This document shows, in pieces, positions 14,107 to 18,045 of a stretch of 18,045 bases of DNA. The notes under the pieces are model-generated. The model did no database searches and was not told where the DNA came from. It saw only the letters and a list, made by a program, of their open reading frames with translations. This DNA is from Eubacteriales Family XIII. Incertae Sedis bacterium. Its GTDB lineage: Bacteria > Bacillota > Clostridia > Peptostreptococcales > Anaerovoracaceae. The DNA lies in the NCBI GenBank assembly GCA_031278255.1, contig JAITKU010000096.1:1-18045 (forward strand), written 5' to 3'. A program made the position numbers and the translations under genes. Position 1 is the first letter of the stretch. Each line of letters begins with the position of its first letter.

Positions 14107-15897
14107 TCAGGCTTCACCTCCCGCCGTCCGCAGGGCGATCGCGCCGAACTTGCAAAGCTGCCCGCAAACCTCGCAGCCCGTGCAGCTTGCCTCGTCTATG
14201 GATATCTCCCGGCCCGCATGAATGGCCGGACAGCCCGTTTTCACGCATTGCCCGCACTTGACGCACAGCGCCGGATCGATGACGCAGTGCCGCGGGGCAA
14301 GATCGAATTCCCGTCTGTCCGCGGCGCTGAACCGCTTCAAGACACACGGCCGGCGCGCGATGATCACCGTGGGTTCGTCCTTGGCAAGCGCGTCGTCGAG
14401 GGCGGCCTCCGTTTCCGCGAGCGACAGCGGGTCCGCGATATAGATGTTTTGGCCTTTCACCCCGATCGCCTTGCACAGTGCGGGGATATCCACCTCCGTC
14501 GTCTGTTCGCCCATGAGCGTGAAGCCGGTGCCGGGGTTTTCCTGATGCCCCGTCATGCCCGTCGTGCGGTTGTCCAAAATCACGGTAACGCTGCTGCCCT
14601 TGTTGTACACGGCGTCCATCAGGCTCGTTATGCCGGAGTGAAAAAAGGTGGAATCGCCTATGACGGCCACAACCTTCTGCGGCGCGCCCGTGCGTCTGAA
14701 AGCCGCCGCCGCGCCGTGCCCCGCGCTGATACCGCCGCCCATGCAGAAGCAGGAATCCATCGCGGAGAGCGGCGGCGCGGAGGCCAGGGTGTAACAGCCG
14801 ATATCCCCCGTGATCATGACGTTTTTTTTCTTGGAAAGCACGTAGAAAAAACCCCTGTGCGGACAGCCCGCGCACAAGGACGGCGGACGCGGCGCCGCGG
14901 GCGTATCCGCACGGACGGTCTGCGGCGCGATACCGAACACGGACTTGCGCAATATATCCGCGTCGAGTTCCCCGGTCGCGGGAATCCGCTTCTTGCCTAT
15001 GCAGGCTATGCCGGCGGCCGCAAGCTGCCGTTCCATATAGGGATCGAGTTCCTCGACGACATACAGCGTTTCGACCGCGGCGGCGAAAGTCCGCACGAGT
15101 TCTATCGGCATCGGATAGGTCATACCGAGTTTCAGGTAAGAAGCCTCCTCCCCGAAAGCGTCCCGCGCGTACTGATAGGCGACGCCCGCGCTGACGACGC
15201 CGATCTTGCGTCCGTTGTACTCCGCCGCGTTGATCGGCGCGCTGTTCGCGTAGGCCGCAAGCGCCGCCTCGCGCGCCTCCATGCGCGCGCGCATATGCCG
15301 CGCGTTCGCGGGCGTGGCCACGTACTTCTCGATATCGCGCTTATAGGGCCGCACGGGTACCTCGCCGCGCGCGCCGAGCGTCACAATGCTCTTGCTGTGG
15401 CAAATGCGCGTCGTCAGGCGCAGGAGTACGGGACAGTCGTAGGTCTCGGAAAGCGCAAAGGCCAGCGCCGTAAACTCTTTCGCCTCCCGGCTGTCCGAAG
15501 GCTCCAGCATGGGGATGCGCGCGGCGACGGCGTAGTTGCGATTGTCCTGCTCGTTCTGCGAGCTGTGCATACCGGGATCGTCCGCCGAAACCAGCACGCA
15601 GCCGCCGTTCACACCCGTATACGAGAACGTGAACAGCGGGTCCGCGGCCACGTTCACGCCGACGTGCTTCATCGCGGCGAGCGCGCGCACGCCGGCCATG
15701 GAAGCGCCTATGGCGGCCTCGAGGGCCACCTTTTCATTCGGCGCCCATTCGCAGTACAGGTCCTCCTTATAGAGCGCCAAATTCTCCAGTATCTCCGTGC
15801 TGGGCGTGCCGGGATAGGCCGACGCGAACAGAAGTCCCGCCTCAAAAGCCCCGCGCGCCACCGCTTCATTGCCCGTAAGCAATTTCCTCTCACTCAT
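14107..15897 (-). CDS. iorA: Indolepyruvate:ferredoxin oxidoreductase, alpha subunit
   Basis: Catalytic subunit of 596 aa, close to the usual 600 or so. The N-terminal pyrimidine-binding domain includes SAYPGTPSTEI (27-37). The CoA/linker region is in the middle. The thiamine diphosphate-binding domain has LCAGCPHRG (341-349), GDIGCYTL (364-371) and the metal/ThDP motif from GDSTFFHSG (414-422) to DNRTTGMTGHQ (442-452). The C terminus carries two ferredoxin-like clusters: C545, C548, C551, C556 and C572, C575, C578, C582. Two adjacent ATGs (15900 and 15897) and a GTG at 15906 are possible starts; AGGAG at 15906-15910 gives eight-base spacing to 15897. The gene overlaps the end of the TPR gene, so it is translationally coupled. 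The enzyme marks an anaerobic amino-acid-fermenting lifestyle. Confidence 0.95.
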   Translation of the reverse strand: MSERKLLTGNEAVARGAFEAGLLFASAYPGTPSTEILENLALYKEDLYCEWAPNEKVALEAAIGASMAGVRALAAMKHVGVNVAADPLFTFSYTGVNGGCVLVSADDPGMHSSQNEQDNRNYAVAARIPMLEPSDSREAKEFTALAFALSETYDCPVLLRLTTRICHSKSIVTLGARGEVPVRPYKRDIEKYVATPANARHMRARMEAREAALAAYANSAPINAAEYNGRKIGVVSAGVAYQYARDAFGEEASYLKLGMTYPMPIELVRTFAAAVETLYVVEELDPYMERQLAAAGIACIGKKRIPATGELDADILRKSVFGIAPQTVRADTPAAPRPPSLCAGCPHRGFFYVLSKKKNVMITGDIGCYTLASAPPLSAMDSCFCMGGGISAGHGAAAAFRRTGAPQKVVAVIGDSTFFHSGITSLMDAVYNKGSSVTVILDNRTTGMTGHQENPGTGFTLMGEQTTEVDIPALCKAIGVKGQNIYIADPLSLAETEAALDDALAKDEPTVIIARRPCVLKRFSAADRREFDLAPRHCVIDPALCVKCGQCVKTGCPAIHAGREISIDEASCTGCEVCGQLCKFGAIALRTAGGEA

Positions 15898-16981
15898 CAT
15901 TCTCACTCCTATGTGCGTGTCCGCCGCTCTCGATCAGCGCGGCTTTCGCGCGATATTTTGCCGAGAGTTCCGCTTTCTTGTCGATCTCGTATATATCGGC
16001 CAGCTCTTTCATGCTTTCGACATGCGAGGGATTCAATTTCAAGGCCCGCTTGAACATATCCAAAGCCTCGTCCTTGCGGTCCGAACCGGCATAGGCTGCG
16101 CCGAGGTAATAATAGAGCGGCCACCAATCGTTGTACCGGCTCGAAAGATAGGGTTCGAGGACGGCAATCCCCTCCGCGAAGCGCCCCGCGAGGACCGCGT
16201 TGCAGCCGCGTTCTATCTCGATCGGATCGGCGATCTGCCGTATGCGTTCCTTGATCTCGCGGCGATCTTTCGGATGCGAGGAATGTTCGAGATAGCCTTT
16301 CCACGTCAGCCGGGCCTTTTGGTAGAGGCCCATGTTCAAATAGGCGTAGCCGAGGTAATAATAGGCCATCGGGAAGCGCGGATGCGCCTCCGTCGTAAGC
16401 TCGAAGTATTCCAGCGCCTCCGCCTTGAAACGCCCGATGTATTCGCCGTCCTCGCTCGCGAGGTACATCGCGCGGCAGACGCGCGCGTAGCCGTACATGG
16501 CCGCGAGGTCCTGCGGCGCAAGGCAGAGCGCGGCGCGAAAGCGGATACAGGCCTCGTCGTATTCCTCCCGTTCCGCGGCGTTCTTTGCCGCCTTGACAAG
16601 CCCGGCGGCGGCCCGGTCGCTCATGCCGCGGCGCAGGAATTCGATATAGGACCCCGTATGCGGAAAGGTCGGGGAAGCGCCCATAACGCAGGCCATGTTC
16701 TCCCCGATGTGCATGGCGGACAGGCCCTTTTGCGAACGAAAGGCCGCAAGGTCCTCCTCGCGCAGCGGCACGGGCACATCCCGCATGAAATAAAGGCCGC
16801 CGCGCTTCAAATACTCCTCCGAGAAACGGTCAAACACATAGCGCGACGCGTATTTCTTCAGGTATCTTTCCACGCGGTCGTTCCGCTTCGTGAAATCCAC
16901 GGGCGCGGGCTGCTTTTGGGACTCCGGTTTGGGCGTCTTGGGCATACCCAAGCGACCGAAATTTTTGTTGAATAAAGACAT
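15890..16981 (-). CDS. Tetratricopeptide repeat protein
   Basis: Cytoplasmic protein of 363 aa without signal peptide. The first 110 residues are basic then mixed and match nothing I recognise (it includes RYVFDRFSEEYLKRGGLYFMRDVPVPL). Residues about 115-355 are helical repeats. The clearest TPR-type units are AYYYLGYAYLNMGLYQKARLTW (about 206-227), PLYYYLGAAYAGSDRKDEALDMFKRALKLNPSH (about 294-326) and the following MKELADIYEIDKKAELSAKYR. TPRs mediate protein-protein contact. The start at 16981 has GGGGAGG upstream. It lies 18 bases after the radical SAM gene and overlaps iorA by eight bases, so it is expressed with the oxidoreductase; an assembly or regulatory role is possible but unproven. 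Confidence 0.8.
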   Translation of the reverse strand: MSLFNKNFGRLGMPKTPKPESQKQPAPVDFTKRNDRVERYLKKYASRYVFDRFSEEYLKRGGLYFMRDVPVPLREEDLAAFRSQKGLSAMHIGENMACVMGASPTFPHTGSYIEFLRRGMSDRAAAGLVKAAKNAAEREEYDEACIRFRAALCLAPQDLAAMYGYARVCRAMYLASEDGEYIGRFKAEALEYFELTTEAHPRFPMAYYYLGYAYLNMGLYQKARLTWKGYLEHSSHPKDRREIKERIRQIADPIEIERGCNAVLAGRFAEGIAVLEPYLSSRYNDWWPLYYYLGAAYAGSDRKDEALDMFKRALKLNPSHVESMKELADIYEIDKKAELSAKYRAKAALIESGGHAHRSENDE

Positions 16982-16999
16982 AGACGCCTCCCCATCGCG

Positions 17000-17872
17000 T
17001 CACAGCATACGGAAACGTTCATCCTTGAGCATATCGGCGTCACGCAGCGCGGCGTCGAGCCGGTCCAGCATACGCGCCTTGTCGTGCGGCAAGGTGCCGC
17101 GCAGCGACACGTAGTTCGAGGCGTGATTGCTGCGGAACACGCAGTCCCGCTTAACCTCCGTATGCTCCAGCATGAGCCGCGTTTCCGCCACGACCTCCTG
17201 CGGCGTCAGCGGCACGAAACGCCCCGCCTCTATATCCGCATACAGCGGCGCCGGCGGCTCGACGATCAGCGTCAAAAGCCCGACATACGAGGGGGAAGCC
17301 CGGGAGATCATCGTTCCGCACTCGATCGCGTGTTCGCGCAGGGCTTCCCGGCCCGCAAGCCCGGAGATAAAGGTCACGGACGCGGGGATACCCGCCTCCT
17401 CCGTTTTTTCGACGGATTCTATGATCTCCGCGCGCGTCGCGCCTTTTTTGATATCCGCGAGTACCCTGTCGCTGCCGGACTCCGCGCCGATGTAGACGAT
17501 ACCGAGTCCGGCCTCCTTGAGTGAAATGAGTTCCGCCTGCGTCTTGCGCAGCACATCCTGCGGCGAGCCGTATATGCCGACGCGCGCGCATTCCGGGAAG
17601 AGCGTCCGTATCTTATCCAATATGCGCAGCAACTTGTCGGTCCCAAGGACAAGGGCGTCGCCGTCCGCGAGGAATATGCGTTCCACGCGCCTGTACACGC
17701 GCCGCGCCTCCTCGAAATCCCGCAATATGTCCGCCTCCCGGCGCAGACTGAAAGACTTGTCCTTGAACATGCTGCAAAAGGTGCAGGCGTTGTGCGCGCA
17801 GCCGATCGTAACCTGTACGATCAGGCTGTAAGCCTCGCTGGGCGGTCTGTAGACGCTGCCTATATATTGCAT
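17000..17872 (-). CDS. Radical SAM protein with CX4CX2C cluster motif
   Basis: Predicted radical S-adenosylmethionine enzyme of 290 aa. The cluster motif is GCAHNACTFCSM with C25, C30 and C33, that is CX4CX2C instead of the usual CX3CX2C. The barrel continues with ERIFLADGDALVLG (a GGE-like segment reading DGD), VGIYGSPQDVL, GLGIVYIGAESGSDRVL (the conserved IGAESGS stretch) and SVTFISGLAG. This matches a family of uncharacterised radical SAM proteins whose N terminus reads RPPSEA and VTIGC.HN.CTFC. No B12-binding or SPASM domain is present. AGGGGGG lies five bases before the ATG. It is the first gene of the five-gene minus operon with the TPR protein, iorAB and the peptidase. Its substrate is unknown. 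Confidence 0.87.
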   Translation of the reverse strand: MQYIGSVYRPPSEAYSLIVQVTIGCAHNACTFCSMFKDKSFSLRREADILRDFEEARRVYRRVERIFLADGDALVLGTDKLLRILDKIRTLFPECARVGIYGSPQDVLRKTQAELISLKEAGLGIVYIGAESGSDRVLADIKKGATRAEIIESVEKTEEAGIPASVTFISGLAGREALREHAIECGTMISRASPSYVGLLTLIVEPPAPLYADIEAGRFVPLTPQEVVAETRLMLEHTEVKRDCVFRSNHASNYVSLRGTLPHDKARMLDRLDAALRDADMLKDERFRML

Positions 17873-17888
17873 TTTATCCCCCCTACGC

Positions 17889-17909
17889 GGTAAACATCCC
17901 CCGTTTACC
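17889..17909 (-). promoter_or_regulatory. Inverted repeat upstream of the radical SAM gene
   Basis: GGTAAAC and GTTTACC (7-bp perfect arms, 7-base spacer) lie immediately upstream of the ribosome site for the gene starting at 17872. It could be an operator or, in the transcript, a hairpin next to the Shine-Dalgarno. I did not find a convincing promoter, although TTGTTC near 17922-17927 might serve as a weak -35. Confidence 0.45.
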
Positions 17910-17930
17910 TTTCAAAAATCCGATTGAACA

Positions 17931-17979
17931 ATTGAAGTGCGCCTTTGGCGCTTCAATTTTGGACGGAGCCAAAATTGAA
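17931..17979. repeat. Two overlapping, mutually exclusive hairpins at the element junction
   Basis: Hairpin one: ATTGAAG plus CGCC (17931-17943) with GGCG plus CTTCAAT (17947-17957), with a two-base bulge. Hairpin two: TTCAATTTTGG (17952-17962) with CCAAAATTGAA (17969-17979), 11 perfect base pairs. They share 17952-17957, so only one can form at a time. The second ends exactly at the boundary of the terminal repeat. Confidence 0.6.
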
Positions 17980-18045
17980 CGACGGCGTCAGTCCCCCGCC
18001 TCTACAGGCGGCGGGTTTCAACTTTCCAAGCTGCCGGTGGCGGGT
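17975..18045 (-). mobile_element. Right end of an IS200/IS605-like element (right copy, cut by window edge)
   Basis: Reverse complement of 49-119 with two mismatches. It contains the same subterminal hairpin (17996-18011) and ends at the same TTCAA (minus strand, 17979-17975). The body of the element would lie to the right of the window, pointing inward like the left copy, so the two copies face each other. Confidence 0.6.

Noticed and set aside
14044..16053. Long open frame on the plus strand opposite iorA
   Set aside because: iorA on the other strand has every expected motif; this product is R/H-rich and low in recognisable features.

Overview
The window looks like a GC-rich chromosomal segment from a strictly anaerobic bacterium, most likely an uncultured Clostridia-like Bacillota. 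The evidence is a thiamine-dependent indolepyruvate:ferredoxin oxidoreductase, strong AGGAGG-type ribosome binding sites, lipobox lipoproteins, and frequent ATA isoleucine codons despite high GC. An ExbB/ExbD-like pair means a diderm lineage cannot be excluded. Both ends carry the same 71-bp sequence in inverted orientation (69 of 71 bases identical). It ends exactly at TTCAA and resembles an IS200/IS605-type right end, so the window may be a contig that broke at repeats.

Left part (1-4173), with visibly more AT-rich intergenic DNA. A minus-strand regulator-like protein joins a cyclic-nucleotide-binding domain to a four-cysteine DUF2225-type domain. A RelB/DinJ antitoxin follows, with only a 29-codon remnant of a YoeB/Txe-like toxin behind it. 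Divergent to it is a full-length PLP-dependent ornithine decarboxylase of the SpeF/SpeC type.

Central part (4209-12266) is the most interesting: two divergent operons separated by about 380 bp that contain an 18-bp perfect palindrome. The minus operon encodes a signal-peptide, Big_2-containing, C-terminally anchored surface protein, then an ExbB/TolQ/MotA-type channel subunit, then a DUF2149 protein whose single membrane helix carries an ExbD/TolR-like LVDVMLV motif. The plus operon encodes a lipoprotein, a BtuF/FecB/MolA-type binding lipoprotein, a FecCD/BtuC-type permease, an ABC ATPase, a class I SAM methyltransferase and a divergent MoeA-like protein. The extracytoplasmic domains of the surface protein and the first lipoprotein appear to share a sulfite-oxidase-like (molybdopterin-oxidoreductase) fold without the cofactor-binding cysteine. 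I infer a metal, oxyanion or metallo-complex acquisition system in which ABC import is paired with a proton-driven stator module. Molybdate or tungstate is a reasonable first guess for the substrate, but this is not proven.

Right part (12307-17872) is one minus-strand run of five tightly packed or overlapping genes: a radical SAM protein, a TPR protein, iorA, iorB and a membrane-anchored D,D-carboxypeptidase-like S11 peptidase. The leader upstream of the radical SAM gene holds three inverted repeats, two of which are mutually exclusive. No tRNA, rRNA or CRISPR array was seen.
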